64,000 nucleotides of DNA from Arachnia rubra (GCF_019973735.1 NZ_AP024463.1:248001-312000); one strand, 5' to 3'; counted from the first letter of the stretch, positions 44,391-53,174 are shown. The notes: generated from the letters alone by a model not told the origin. Made by a program: numbers and translations.

Positions 44391-46386
44391 TCAGAAGGTG
44401 ACGTCGGGGTTGAGGATGTGGAAGCTGAGGACCATCCAGGTCACCGCCCCGAGCGCGACCAGCAGGAGCGACGCGGCGATGATGCGGCGGATGCCGGCGC
44501 GGGTGCGGATGGCCTGCACCAGGTCGATGGCGGCGGGGACGGTGCCGAAGATACCCAGCAGCGTCACGGCCTGGATTCCGTGCAGCGCCAGTGGAGCCAC
44601 CGATGTCGCGTTGCTCATCAGCGACATGGCGGCGACGACCCAGGCAGCGATTGCCGCGAGTGTCAGTCCTGCCCCGATCCGAGCGAGTCGCGCTGGCCAG
44701 GTCAGGGGGACGCTGGGTGCAGTCTCGCCCTTGCGTTTCGCCTGCCAGCGCCGGATGGCCCCAGCCGGCCAGGCGACCAGGAACAGCACCAGCACTGCTG
44801 TCGCGATGACCATCACCGGCAGGAAGGCCTTCTGGGCCGGGGTGACGGGGAGCATGCTGAAGGCGGGCGTCGCTCCGATGCGCACGACTGTGCCGTTCTC
44901 CACCTGAGCAGTGATGGTGTTGGAGCCATCAACCGCACGCCACACCCAGGGCGCGATCTCCTCATACTCAGTCACGGATCCTCCCCGCCCGAGCAGCAGG
45001 TTCCCGTTGCCGAGGGACGTCAGAGTGCCCCAGCCCGGGGGCAGCGCATTCATGACGCTGAAAAAGGTGGTGAGGAAGGTCCGGGCTGAGAAATAGGTAC
45101 CGGCCACCTGCTGCGCGTGCTGCCGGGACTCGTCGACGGTGGGCTTCTCTCCGGGGGTGGGCGCGGTGCCGGGATGGTAGCGGTCGGAGAAGTCTCGCAT
45201 GAGATCGCTGCGCAGCGCTACGGCCATGTCCTTGCCGCTTCCATTGACGGCGATGAAGATGCCGTTCCCGTCGCCCGGGTAGACCTCCAGGTCGGCGTGG
45301 AAGTGGCTGCTGAGGTCGCCGCCGTGGCCGACGATTTGATGGCCGTTGCGGTTCTCGTCGAAGAAGCCGAGCCCCATCTGCTTGCCCTTCGCGAGGGTGC
45401 CGAGCTGGTCTGTGGTGAGCGCTGGGCTGAACATCTGCTGCCAGGTGCTCTCCTGCAGCAGGGGGCTGCCCTGGGACTGGCCCAGCAGGGCGAGCATGAA
45501 CCGTCCCGCGTCGGCTCCGGAGGTGGTCATCGCCCCGTCCGGGGAGTCGGCCATGATCTCAAAGGGATGCGCTGTGCTGCCATTGGACTGGTATCCGTTG
45601 GCCATCCGGTCGGTGAGGTGCGCCGGTAGCGGCTGCTCGTAGGTGGAGGAGTCCATACCCGCGGGGGCGAAGACGTGGTCGCGGATGTAGTCCTCGAACC
45701 TCTCGCCGCTGACCTGCTGGACGATGTATCCGGCCAGGGACATGCCGTAGTTGGAGTAGGCGGGGGTGGTGCCGGGCGCATAGATCTGCGTCGGCGGATC
45801 CTGCAGAATGTATGACTCCAGTTCGGAGTCTTGTGTTGCGATTCCAACATGCTCCTCGAATCCGGCGGTGTGGGTCAGGAGATTCCGCAGGGTGATATCG
45901 CCGGGGAAGCGGCGTTGGATGTTGACGTCGACGTAGGTGCTGATGTCGGCGTCCAGATTGAGCTTGCCCTGTTCGACGAGCTGCATGACGGCGATGCTGG
46001 TGGGCAGCTTCGACACCGAGCCGACGCGGAAGAGGGCGTCGGCATCCACCAGGCGCGGCTCCTCGCCGTCGGCCCCGGTCTTGGCGTATCCGTAGCTTCT
46101 CGTCGTGAGGATCTGGCCGTCATGCACCACCGTGACGACCGCCCCTGGGATCTCGCCCCGGTTCAAGGCATCGGGGAGTTTCCCGTCCAGCCAGGTGTTG
46201 ACGTCCTCTGCTGTGAGTTGGTGCTGTCCCTCAGGCTCTGCAATGTGTGGTCCAGGGCGCTGGGGGGGGGGAGGAGCAGGCGCTGAGGACCGCGACCATC
46301 AGCACCGCCAGCAACGCGACGGCTCGCCTGATGATGTGGTGCGCGTTCCACCCGCCCTGGGCGGTCGCAGGGAGCGGTTGTGACAT
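44391..46386 (-). pseudogene. serine beta-lactamase-like lipoprotein, out of frame at C10 tract
   Basis: The coding sequence would start at ATG 46386 (MSQPLPATAQGGWNAHH…, RBS AAGGAAA) with a lipoprotein signal ending VLSACSS. A run of ten C (46262-46271, minus strand) then puts the frame off by one. With nine C it continues SSPPQRPGPHIAEPEGQHQ straight into LTAEDVNTWLDGKLPDALNR and the serine-hydrolase domain. That domain has active-site Ser-x-x-Lys in FRVGSVSKLPTS, YSNYGMSLAG (Tyr-x-Asn-type) and HxG in IVGHGGDLSS. Three to four C-terminal membrane helices follow. This may be a phase-variable gene, a recent mutation or a sequencing error. An internal start near 46166 gives a cytosolic-looking product and is unlikely. 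Confidence 0.8.
46262..46271 (-). repeat. homopolymer of ten C in signal-peptide junction
   Basis: Ten consecutive C on the coding strand fall directly after the lipobox codons of the serine-hydrolase lipoprotein. Loss of one C restores the full reading frame. Tracts of this length slip readily during replication. Confidence 0.95.
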
Positions 46387-46606
46387 GGGAGGTTTCCTTC
46401 CGGAGGCCGAGACGGACTCTCCAAGCCTTTCGGGAACCGTGACGGAAAGCATTGGGGTTAACCCCCAAATCAGGTGGGGATAACCCTACTTTTCCCTGAT
46501 GCCAGCACCCCTGCGCGGGCAGCTGGCGATGAAACCCGGTGCCGCAGTCGAGAGGCTTCGCCGACAGACCGTCTCCTCGCCACCACGCCAGCCGTGTCGT
46601 TCGACC

Positions 46607-46920
46607 TCACAGGCCCAGTAGAGCCAGGGGAACCACGGCGATCCCGTCGTTGCGCCGGTAAGCCGTCGGGCCGGTGGTGATGACGACGAGATCCCGGACC
46701 TGGTCGCCGAGCTGGTCACGCAGCCAGAGCAGGTGGCGCACGTCCTTGCCTGACACGGATGCCGAGAGTTTCACCTCGATACCGACCAAGCGGTTCCCGC
46801 GGCCCTCGACGCATTGAGGTCTCGGTTGTGCCCATAATTGACCCGTTTAGGACGATGGCTGTCAGCTCGGGAAGTAGCTCGTCCAAGTCCTTGTTGACAA
46901 GGCTTTTCGTTCGCTCCGTG
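46607..46920 (-). pseudogene. DUF4143 ATPase remnant, internally deleted
   Basis: The N-terminal piece (about 46840-46920) reads ERTKSLVNKDLDELLPELTA IVLNG, matching the opening TRRILDTELDELF…LAIDG of the intact DUF4143 protein. After a large internal deletion the C-terminal piece (46607-46800) reads LVGIEVKLSASVSGKDVRHL and TTGPTAYRRNDGIAVVPLAL, matching AIEVKLANTVTDRDVRHLQW and NTGPNAYRRSDGVGVVPLGL. The ATPase core is gone. The region upstream carries its own 23-bp tandem repeat. Confidence 0.8.
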
Positions 46921-46924
46921 GCTG

Positions 46925-46970
46925 AAATGCTACCGATTTGTAGGTTAAAATGCTACCGTTTTGCGGGTCA
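46925..46970 (-). repeat. 23-bp tandem repeat x2 before DUF4143 remnant
   Basis: There are two units of period 23 on the plus strand, AAATGCTACCGATTTGTAGG+TTA (46925-46947) and AAATGCTACCGTTTTGCGGG+TCA (46948-46970). Relative to the DUF4143 remnant they lie immediately upstream of its start region, the same place and period as the array at 13768-13836, although the sequence differs. Confidence 0.75.
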
Positions 46971-47015
46971 GGCTGTCTCAAAATTCCTGGTCTGGACTGC
47001 TGTTTCGCCCCGGGG

Positions 47016-47465
47016 TCAGGAGCCGGTGCCAGGGGTGAGGACGTGGAAGCTGAGGGTCGCCCAGGCGATGCCCCCGAGGGCGATGAGCAGGAGTGCCGAG
47101 CCGATGATGCTCCGGGCGCCAGCGCGGGTGCGGATGGCCCGCACCAGGTCGAGGGTGGCCGGGATGGTGCCGAGGATGCCCAGCAGTGCCAGGACCTGCA
47201 CCCCGCGCAGCGTCAGTGAGCCCAGCGGCGCCGGTTCGGCGATCATCAGGGACGTGAGGCCGTCCCCCCAGCCGTTGAGCGCGGTGATCGCCAGCTCTGC
47301 CCCGGTCCTGACGAGCCGTCCCAGCCACTCCAGCAGGACGCTGGCTGCACAGCAGACGCCGAGGACCACCACCAGCACCGCCGCCGGCACGACACCTTGT
47401 CTGACGATGCGGTGTGGGCTCCACTTCGTGCCCTGGGTGGCCGGCGCAGGCAGTGGGTGCGGCAT
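47016..47465 (-). CDS. membrane protein, peptidase-less paralogue of the serine hydrolase
   Basis: The 149-residue protein has an N-terminus (MPHPLPAPATQGTKWSPHRI, hydrophobic VVPAAVLVVVLGVCCAAS) that mirrors MSQPLPATAQGGWNAHHIIR…of the upstream hydrolase. Its C-terminal part (LRGVQVLALLGILGTIPATL, DLVRAIRTRAGARSIIG, LSFHVLTPG) mirrors the hydrolase's last membrane helices. The entire ~400-residue catalytic domain is missing. It therefore looks like a duplicate that lost its middle but keeps an open frame. The start is ATG 47465 with GGAAGGA upstream. Function is unknown. Confidence 0.65.
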   Translation of the reverse strand: MPHPLPAPATQGTKWSPHRIVRQGVVPAAVLVVVLGVCCAASVLLEWLGRLVRTGAELAITALNGWGDGLTSLMIAEPAPLGSLTLRGVQVLALLGILGTIPATLDLVRAIRTRAGARSIIGSALLLIALGGIAWATLSFHVLTPGTGS

Positions 47466-47672
47466 GGGAGACGGTCCTTCCGGGAAGCCAAGCTGGACAC
47501 TCCAAGCCTCACCGAAATCACAGCGGAAAGCAGTGGGGCTACCCTCCTTTCGGGGTAGGGCTAGCACTACCTTTTTGATTGCAGGTAACCGTAAAAGATG
47601 GTATCAGCGGCACATCCGGCGTCCGTGCCGCGACGGTGCGCACACAGCATCAGAACCTGCGCGACGTGAGAA

Positions 47673-47707
47673 ATCCTGGGCAGGCCGGGATCCGGCCCGC
47701 CCAGGAT
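47673..47707 (-). terminator. hairpin terminator after IolE-like gene
   Basis: ATCCTGGGC-AGGCCGGGATCCGGCCC-GCCCAGGAT forms a nested near-perfect stem (47673-47707), 16 bp after the stop of the IolE-like gene on the minus strand. It closes the transaldolase/IolG/IolE-like operon. Confidence 0.75.
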
Positions 47708-47723
47708 AGTGGGTTCTCTGGGG

Positions 47724-48587
47724 TCAGCTTGCTAGGGCTTGTAGTGCTTCGTAGGATTTGCGGGCGTTGTGGATGGGGCCTTCGCCGGGGGCGGGGTCTT
47801 GGTCGAGCATAATGTCTTGCTCAAGCACCCAGTAGCCGTCGAATCCGGCCTCCTTGAGCAGGCCGGCGATGGTGGTGAAGTCGACGTCGCCGTCCCCGAT
47901 GGGCGCGAACATCTCGGCTTTGATGCCTTGACTCCAGGTGAGTTCCCCGGTGAGGAGCTTGTCGGTGAGGTCTTTGTGGACGTCTTTGGCGTGCACGATC
48001 GCGACTCGTTTGGGGTGGCGGCGGACGATGTCCACCGGGTCGGCTCCGCCGGCCATCAGGTGGCCGGTGTCCAGGCATAGTCCGACGGAGGTTTCGTCCA
48101 GGATGCGTTCGACCTCGTCGGCGTTCTGGATCATGGTGCCCCAGTGCGGGTGCACGCATGCCGTGACACCGGCCTCGGCGCACACCTCGGCGATCCGGTC
48201 GAGGTTGCGGTAGAGCGTTGCCCAGCCCTGTTCGTCGAGGACAGGGCGGTCGTCGTAGCCGTCGCGACCCGAGTCGCAGGCCAGCACCAGCACCGACCCG
48301 CCCGCGACGCGGAACGCCTCCAGCTCTGCCTTCACGGCGGGGATCGGGTCGTGGCCGGGGTCGTGCATCACGGCCAGGAAGAATGCGCCGACGGGGGTCA
48401 GGCCGTGGGCCTTCACCGCGGCCGCGCGGGCCTCGGGCTCGACCGGCAGCCAGCCCTGCGGGCCGAACTCCGTTGCCGTCAGCCCCAGCTGCACCATCTC
48501 CGACAGCACCCGGTCGGGGCTCATCTGGAAGCCCCACCCCGGTACCTCACACACGCCCCACGAGATCGGGGCCCCAGCGATTCTCAC
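47724..48587 (-). CDS. IolE-like sugar isomerase/dehydratase (TIM barrel)
   Basis: The 287-residue AP-endonuclease-2/xylose-isomerase-like barrel begins RIAGAPISWGVCEVPGWGFQ, the opening seen in inosose dehydratase (IolE) homologues. Metal-site segments are TACVHPHWGTMIQNADEVER (His and nearby), VGLCLDTGHLMAGGADP (Asp/His), VAIVHAKDVHKDL (His) and YWVLEQDIM (Glu). It overlaps the IolG-like gene by 4 bp. A role in converting an inosose or a related ketose is inferred from its neighbour. Confidence 0.82.
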   Translation of the reverse strand: MRIAGAPISWGVCEVPGWGFQMSPDRVLSEMVQLGLTATEFGPQGWLPVEPEARAAAVKAHGLTPVGAFFLAVMHDPGHDPIPAVKAELEAFRVAGGSVLVLACDSGRDGYDDRPVLDEQGWATLYRNLDRIAEVCAEAGVTACVHPHWGTMIQNADEVERILDETSVGLCLDTGHLMAGGADPVDIVRRHPKRVAIVHAKDVHKDLTDKLLTGELTWSQGIKAEMFAPIGDGDVDFTTIAGLLKEAGFDGYWVLEQDIMLDQDPAPGEGPIHNARKSYEALQALAS

Positions 48588-49579
48588 TTCTCAACCTCCA
48601 CAGTCTGTCCCGTCCGGGCGGAGCGTTCCGCCGCCTCCGCCAGCACCAGCGCCGCGACCCCGTCCTCGACGGTCGGCGTCACCGGCGAGCCGTTGTTCAC
48701 GGCGTCGATGAACGCCGTCAGCTCGTCGCGGTAGGCGTCGGCGTAGCGCTCCAGGAAGAAGTCCAGGTAGACCTCCTGCGCCGCCGATCCGCTGGCGTCG
48801 TTGATCACCAGCGACGTGGAGCGCAGGTTCTCGGCCACCAGCTCGCCCTCAGAACCGAACACCTCGACCTTCTGGTCGTAGCCGGAGGCGCAGTGACGGG
48901 TGTTCTTGATGATCGCGACGGAACCGTCCTTCGCGCGCAGCGTCGTCACCGCGCCGTCGAAGTCGTCGACCTTTGCCAGCGCCGGGTCGAGCTTCTGCCC
49001 GACGGCGTTGACCGCGACGATCTCGCCCAGGAAGAAGCGGGCCTCGTCGAAGTCATGGATGGTCATGTCCTTGAACACGCCCCCCGACTGCGCCAGGTAC
49101 TCCGCCGACGGCGGCGCTGGGTCGCGTGAGACGATCGTGAGCTGCTCCACCCGGCCGATCCGGCCCTCAGCCGCGAGCCGCTGCGCCTTGGCGATCGACG
49201 GGTCGTAGCGGCGCTGGAACCCGACCATCACCGGCGGGTGCTCGAGGGTCGCGAGCTCGTCCGCCAGGGCGCGGGCCGCCTCGACGGACGACGCGACAGG
49301 CTTCTCGACCAGCGCGGCCTTGCCGGCGCGGGCGGCTGCCAGGACGTGTTCGGCGTGCAGGGGGGTGGGGGAGCCGATCACCACCGCGTCGACATCGTCG
49401 GAGGAGAATGCCTCGGCGGCGTCGGCGGAGGCGCGTGCCCCGAGCGGCCCGGCGAGGGCCTGGGCGGCGTCGATGTCGGGGTCGCAGACCAGCACGAGCT
49501 GGGCCTGGGGATGGGCGGCGACGGTGGCCGCATGGACTTTGCCGATGCGGCCCGCACCGATCACTGCGATACGCAGCAT
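48584..49579 (-). CDS. Gfo/Idh/MocA oxidoreductase, inositol 2-dehydrogenase-like
   Basis: The 331-residue NAD-dependent enzyme has Rossmann motif RIAVIGAGRIGKVHAATVAA, the cofactor/active-site EKP in KAALVEKPVASSVEAARA, MVGFQRRYDPSIAKAQRLAA and the catalytic DMTIHDFDEARFFLGE (Asp/His of IolG-type enzymes). It would oxidise myo-inositol or another cyclitol or sugar. The start is ATG 49579 with GGAAGGA. It is the second gene of the operon, separated from the transaldolase by an interspersed hairpin repeat. Confidence 0.85.
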   Translation of the reverse strand: MLRIAVIGAGRIGKVHAATVAAHPQAQLVLVCDPDIDAAQALAGPLGARASADAAEAFSSDDVDAVVIGSPTPLHAEHVLAAARAGKAALVEKPVASSVEAARALADELATLEHPPVMVGFQRRYDPSIAKAQRLAAEGRIGRVEQLTIVSRDPAPPSAEYLAQSGGVFKDMTIHDFDEARFFLGEIVAVNAVGQKLDPALAKVDDFDGAVTTLRAKDGSVAIIKNTRHCASGYDQKVEVFGSEGELVAENLRSTSLVINDASGSAAQEVYLDFFLERYADAYRDELTAFIDAVNNGSPVTPTVEDGVAALVLAEAAERSARTGQTVEVEK

Positions 49580-49626
49580 GTGGTTTCCTTCCTGGAATGG
49601 TGGACCGCGACGAGAGGGCACCGGTG

Positions 49627-49733
49627 TGCTGGCCTTGTCGACGGTTTGCTGGCCCTATTCGCGTTTGCCTGTGCTGTGAGGCCAGCAAACGCGCACAAGG
49701 CCAGCAAAACCATAAGGCCAGCGCACCGTGCTC
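49627..49733. repeat. interspersed hairpin repeat (copy C)
   Basis: The core GCGTTTGCCTGTGCTGTGAG GCCAGCA is nearly identical to copies A and B. The stem runs from TGCTGGCCCTATTCGCGTTT (49647 on) to the run ending CACAAGGCCAGCA (49706), with further GGCCAGC units on both sides. It lies in the middle of an operon, between the transaldolase stop and the IolG-like start, so it would be transcribed and folded within the mRNA. Confidence 0.8.
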
Positions 49734-49750
49734 CGGCGCGGGGGCTGGGG

Positions 49751-50830
49751 TCAGGGAGCGGGGACGATGATGTCGCGCACCAGGGCGTCGAGGTCGGCGT
49801 CGGCGGCCAGGAACTGGCGCAGCGTCTTGCGGGTCGGGCCGTACTCCTCGAACTCCTCGACGGTCATGCCGTCGGGCTCGTAGGCGCGGCGGAAGTCCTC
49901 GATCCGCTCCAGCTCGGCGATGTACTCCGGCTTGACCGGGTCGGCGATCCGCTCCCGCGTGACGTAGTCGGACTCGGCGATGATCTGCTGCCACTTGAAC
50001 GGCGGGGAGACCACCACATCGCCGCCGACGAACTCGGCCCACTGGTTGACGTTGCGGAAGGCCGCGGCCAGCACCCGGGCGTGGTAGCCGCGCTCCTGGA
50101 AGATCTCGTAGGCGCGTTTCATTGCGGCGATGCCCGCCCACTCCAGGGCCGACGAGTCGATGAAGATGCCGTCGCGGGCGACGACGTGCTTCAGCCAGTC
50201 GTCGAGCCGCCCGACCATGATCGTGACGACCGGGCCCATCTCGGAGACGTCATGCCCGTCGGCCTCGCGAGCCTTCAGGCCGCGTTCGATGGCCTCGGCG
50301 GCCTGGATGGCCTGCGGCACGGAGAAGGAGACGGTCACGTTGATGGACACGCCGCGGCGGGTGGCGTCCTCGATGGCCTCCAGCCCGGTCTTCGTCGCGG
50401 GGATCTTCACCACGATGTTGCGGGCCAGGTTGTGGAACTCCTCGGCCTGGTCGGCGAGCTTCTTCGCGTCGCGGTGGAAGCGGGGGTCGGTCTGCACCGA
50501 CAGGCGGCCGTTGCGGCCCTTGTGCTCGTCGAAGACGGGTTCGAGGAGCTTCGCGGCCTCCTGGGACATGTCCTTGACGGCCTGCCAGCCGATCTCCGAC
50601 TCACCCCACGTCGGGTGGGTGTCGGCGATGGCCTGGATGCGGGGGGCCCACACGTCGAGGTGCTTCTTGATGGTGGTGTAGGCGATCACCGGGTTGCAGG
50701 TGGCTCCGACGCCGCCGTAGGAGATGGACTGGCGCAGTTCGTCCAGGTCGGACGAGTCGTTCCAGAGCGCCGTCGGGGTGTTCCGGGCGGCGTCCAGGAG
50801 CGGTCCGGGTGTGTATTCGATGTCAGTCAT
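49751..50830 (-). CDS. transaldolase-family protein in an inositol-type operon
   Basis: The ~359-residue class I aldolase-fold enzyme has YGGVGATCNPVIAYTTIKKH (conserved TNP-like start), the Schiff-base Lys region ARNIVVKIPATKTGLEAIED, GVSINVTVSFSVPQAIQAAE (NVTxxFS), and DGIFIDSSALEWAGIAAMKR with a family-typical C-terminal extension. It is longer than housekeeping transaldolase and lacks the usual neighbours (tkt, zwf). The ATG at 50830 is followed by the IolG- and IolE-like genes on the same strand, so it may act on a keto-sugar from a cyclitol or sugar-acid route. A LacI-type operator lies upstream. Confidence 0.8.
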   Translation of the reverse strand: MTDIEYTPGPLLDAARNTPTALWNDSSDLDELRQSISYGGVGATCNPVIAYTTIKKHLDVWAPRIQAIADTHPTWGESEIGWQAVKDMSQEAAKLLEPVFDEHKGRNGRLSVQTDPRFHRDAKKLADQAEEFHNLARNIVVKIPATKTGLEAIEDATRRGVSINVTVSFSVPQAIQAAEAIERGLKAREADGHDVSEMGPVVTIMVGRLDDWLKHVVARDGIFIDSSALEWAGIAAMKRAYEIFQERGYHARVLAAAFRNVNQWAEFVGGDVVVSPPFKWQQIIAESDYVTRERIADPVKPEYIAELERIEDFRRAYEPDGMTVEEFEEYGPTRKTLRQFLAADADLDALVRDIIVPAP

Positions 50831-50910
50831 AGACTTCGGGCTCCTTCGTCGTCTTGCGGCAGCGTCATCGCCGTCGTCGGACCAAGTCAACCCCAATGGC
50901 AAGGTCAAGT

Positions 50911-50920
50911 CAAGCGCTTG
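50911..50920. promoter_or_regulatory. LacI-family operator
   Basis: CAAGCGCTTG within GTCAAGCGCTTGTAATAAC is a perfect palindrome with the central CG and AAGCGCTT core typical of LacI/GalR operators. It is 80 bp upstream of the transaldolase start. The cognate regulator is not in this window. Confidence 0.65.
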
Positions 50921-50948
50921 TAATAACAAATAGTCGGCCGGCTGGAAG

Positions 50949-51617
50949 TCAGCGGGACGCGGGGTTGGGGTCGGAGGCCTCCAGGTACTGCAGGACGGCG
51001 ATGACGCGCCGGTTGTCGTCCTCGGAGGGAGTCAGGCGGAGCTTCCCGAACAGGCTGTTGACGTTCTTGGCGACGGCCTTCTCCGTGACGAACATCGCCT
51101 TGGCGATCGCGGCGTTCGTCTTGCCCTCGGCCATGTGGGACAGCGTCTCCAGCTCCCGCGGGGTGAGCCGGTCGAGCGGCGGCTGGCCCGTGCGCTTCCC
51201 CATGATCCGGGAGACGACCTCCGGGTCGAGGCAGGTGCCCCCAGCCGCCACCTGCTGCATGGCGCCGAAGAAGTGCTCGGTGTTGAGCACGCGGTCCTTC
51301 AGCAGGTACCCGACCCCGCCGCGCCGGTCCTCCATGAGCTCGCGGGCGTAGAGGGTCTCGACGTACTGCGAGAGCACCAGCACCGGTAGGCCCGGACGCT
51401 GCCGCCGCGCATCAATCGCCACGCGCAGTCCCTCGTCGGTGAACGTCGGTGGCAGGCGCACGTCGACGACGGCGACGTCGAGGTCCTCGGTCAGCAACGC
51501 CCGACGCAGCTCGGGTCCGGTCTGCGCCGTCGCCACGATCTCGCATCCCAGGGCCTGCAGCATGCGGCTCAGGCCATCGCGCAGCAGGAACTGGTCCTCG
51601 GCAATCAGCACGCGCAT
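50949..51617 (-). CDS. NarL/LuxR-type response regulator
   Basis: The 222-residue protein has receiver MRVLIAEDQFLLRDGLSRML, phospho-Asp in DVAVVDVRLPPTF, GVGYLLKDRVLN, and LuxR domain DRLTPRELETLSHMAEGKTN with IAKAMFVTEKAVAKNVNSLF. The start is ATG 51617. It is divergent from a histidine kinase at 51828 across a 210-bp promoter region; the two form a pair. Confidence 0.9.
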   Translation of the reverse strand: MRVLIAEDQFLLRDGLSRMLQALGCEIVATAQTGPELRRALLTEDLDVAVVDVRLPPTFTDEGLRVAIDARRQRPGLPVLVLSQYVETLYARELMEDRRGGVGYLLKDRVLNTEHFFGAMQQVAAGGTCLDPEVVSRIMGKRTGQPPLDRLTPRELETLSHMAEGKTNAAIAKAMFVTEKAVAKNVNSLFGKLRLTPSEDDNRRVIAVLQYLEASDPNPASR

Positions 51618-51827
51618 GGTTCCACCTCTCTCGCATCTCCGCCGGTTTCTCGTTTTCCCACCGGTCTCTGCCTCACTGGTCTCTGCTTCCCCAGCGCTGA
51701 GTCTGCCAGCTCGTCGCCGTCCCCGGTGCGCCATTGCACCCTGGCGCGGAAAAGGTGGTCTTTTCACCACTGTGTTCCCGCTATCGTCTCAGCAGGATGG
51801 GAGGCACAGAAAATGTGAGGAGACAAG

Positions 51828-53174
51828 ATGAACACCACAACCCCCGACGTCGTGAACACCCCGGCGTCTGATGCCCCGCGTCCCCGACGATTCTCGATCG
51901 GACGGCTAGTCGGCTCCAGCCTGCAGGCTGTCGGTCGTTTCCTGCAGCTGCTGGTGATGTGGCCGCTGGAGGTTGCCACGCTGCTGCTGGTGTGCGTCAC
52001 ATTCTCCTCCATGGCCTTGGGGGTCGGGGTCCTGCTGGTGCCGGTGGCGGTGGGCGTGCTGCGCTGGGTGGCCACCTTGAAGCGGCGTCGCGTCGGCACG
52101 TGGTCGGGGAGCCCGGTCGAGTCGCCCTACCTGCCCCTATCGCCGCTGAAACCAGGCTTCAGGGGCATGACCGACAGGACGTGGGCTCTGCTCAAGGACC
52201 CCAGCACCTGGCGTGACATCGCCTGGCTGTTCATGGATTACGTGGTCAGCGCCTTTCTCAGCATCCTCGTCCTGGGTTTCTTGCTGATCGGCCTCATCCC
52301 CTTGGGTGCGGTTCTTCTGGGAGATGCTGCTGTGGAGAGTTTGAAGGGCGTGGCTTTTGGTGGTGTGGGTGTCGAGGGCGCATCCTTCAGCATCACCTTC
52401 CAGGACGACCCGATCCTTGCGGCCATCGTCAGTCTGCTGGTGATGCTGCCCGTCACGCTGGTCTGTGCACCCAGGCTGCTGAGGGTGTACAACCGGTTTG
52501 CCCGGTGGGCGCTAGGGCCGAATAAACGCACCCGGCTCGCCGCCCGGATGCAGCAGCTGTCCCGCACCCGGCAGGAGACCCTCGAATCGTCGGCCGCTGA
52601 GCTGCGGCGTCTCGAACGCGACCTCCACGACGGTACCCAGGGCCGCCTGGTCGCGATGGGCATGACCATCAGCACCGCCCAGGCACTGATGCGCACCGAC
52701 CCGCAGGCCGCGGAGGCGTTGCTGTCCGAGGCCAAGGACGCCTCCAGCAAGGCGCTGGGCGAGCTGCGGGACCTCGTGCGCGGCATCCATCCGCCGGTGC
52801 TGGCCGACCGTGGACTGGCCGACGCCGTCCGGGCCCTGGCGGCGGACTGCGTGCTGCCGGTCAGGGTGAGCGCCGACATTCCCGCACGATGCGACCTGGC
52901 GGTCGAGTCGGCGGCCTATTTCGCGGTCTCCGAGCTGCTGACCAATGTGGTCAAGCACGCGCAGGCCAGCCGGATTGACGTCGATATGTGGGTCGCGGCG
53001 GGGGAGCTGCGGGCCAGCGTGACCGACGATGGTCGCGGCGGGGCCGATCCTGGCGCAGGCAGCGGGCTGCGCGGGATCGAACGCCGGCTGGCGGCGTTCG
53101 ACGGCGTCCTCACGGTCAACAGCCCGGCCGGCGGCCCGACGGCCGTCAGCTTCACCATGCCGCTCAGCTCCTGA
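51828..53174 (+). CDS. sensor histidine kinase with N-terminal sensor domain
   Basis: The 448-residue kinase begins with an actinobacterial membrane 'putative sensor' domain with four helices (PLEVATLLLVCVTFSSMALG, VLLVPVAVGVLRWVATLKRR, FLSILVLGFLLIGLIPLGAV, LAAIVSLLVMLPVTLVCAPR). Phospho-acceptor RRLERDLHDGTQGRLVAMGM and ATPase segments FAVSELLTNVVKHAQASRID and GSGLRGIERRLAAFDGVL follow. ATG 51828. The partner is the divergent response regulator; the ligand is unknown. Confidence 0.9.
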   Translation: MNTTTPDVVNTPASDAPRPRRFSIGRLVGSSLQAVGRFLQLLVMWPLEVATLLLVCVTFSSMALGVGVLLVPVAVGVLRWVATLKRRRVGTWSGSPVESPYLPLSPLKPGFRGMTDRTWALLKDPSTWRDIAWLFMDYVVSAFLSILVLGFLLIGLIPLGAVLLGDAAVESLKGVAFGGVGVEGASFSITFQDDPILAAIVSLLVMLPVTLVCAPRLLRVYNRFARWALGPNKRTRLAARMQQLSRTRQETLESSAAELRRLERDLHDGTQGRLVAMGMTISTAQALMRTDPQAAEALLSEAKDASSKALGELRDLVRGIHPPVLADRGLADAVRALAADCVLPVRVSADIPARCDLAVESAAYFAVSELLTNVVKHAQASRIDVDMWVAAGELRASVTDDGRGGADPGAGSGLRGIERRLAAFDGVLTVNSPAGGPTAVSFTMPLSS

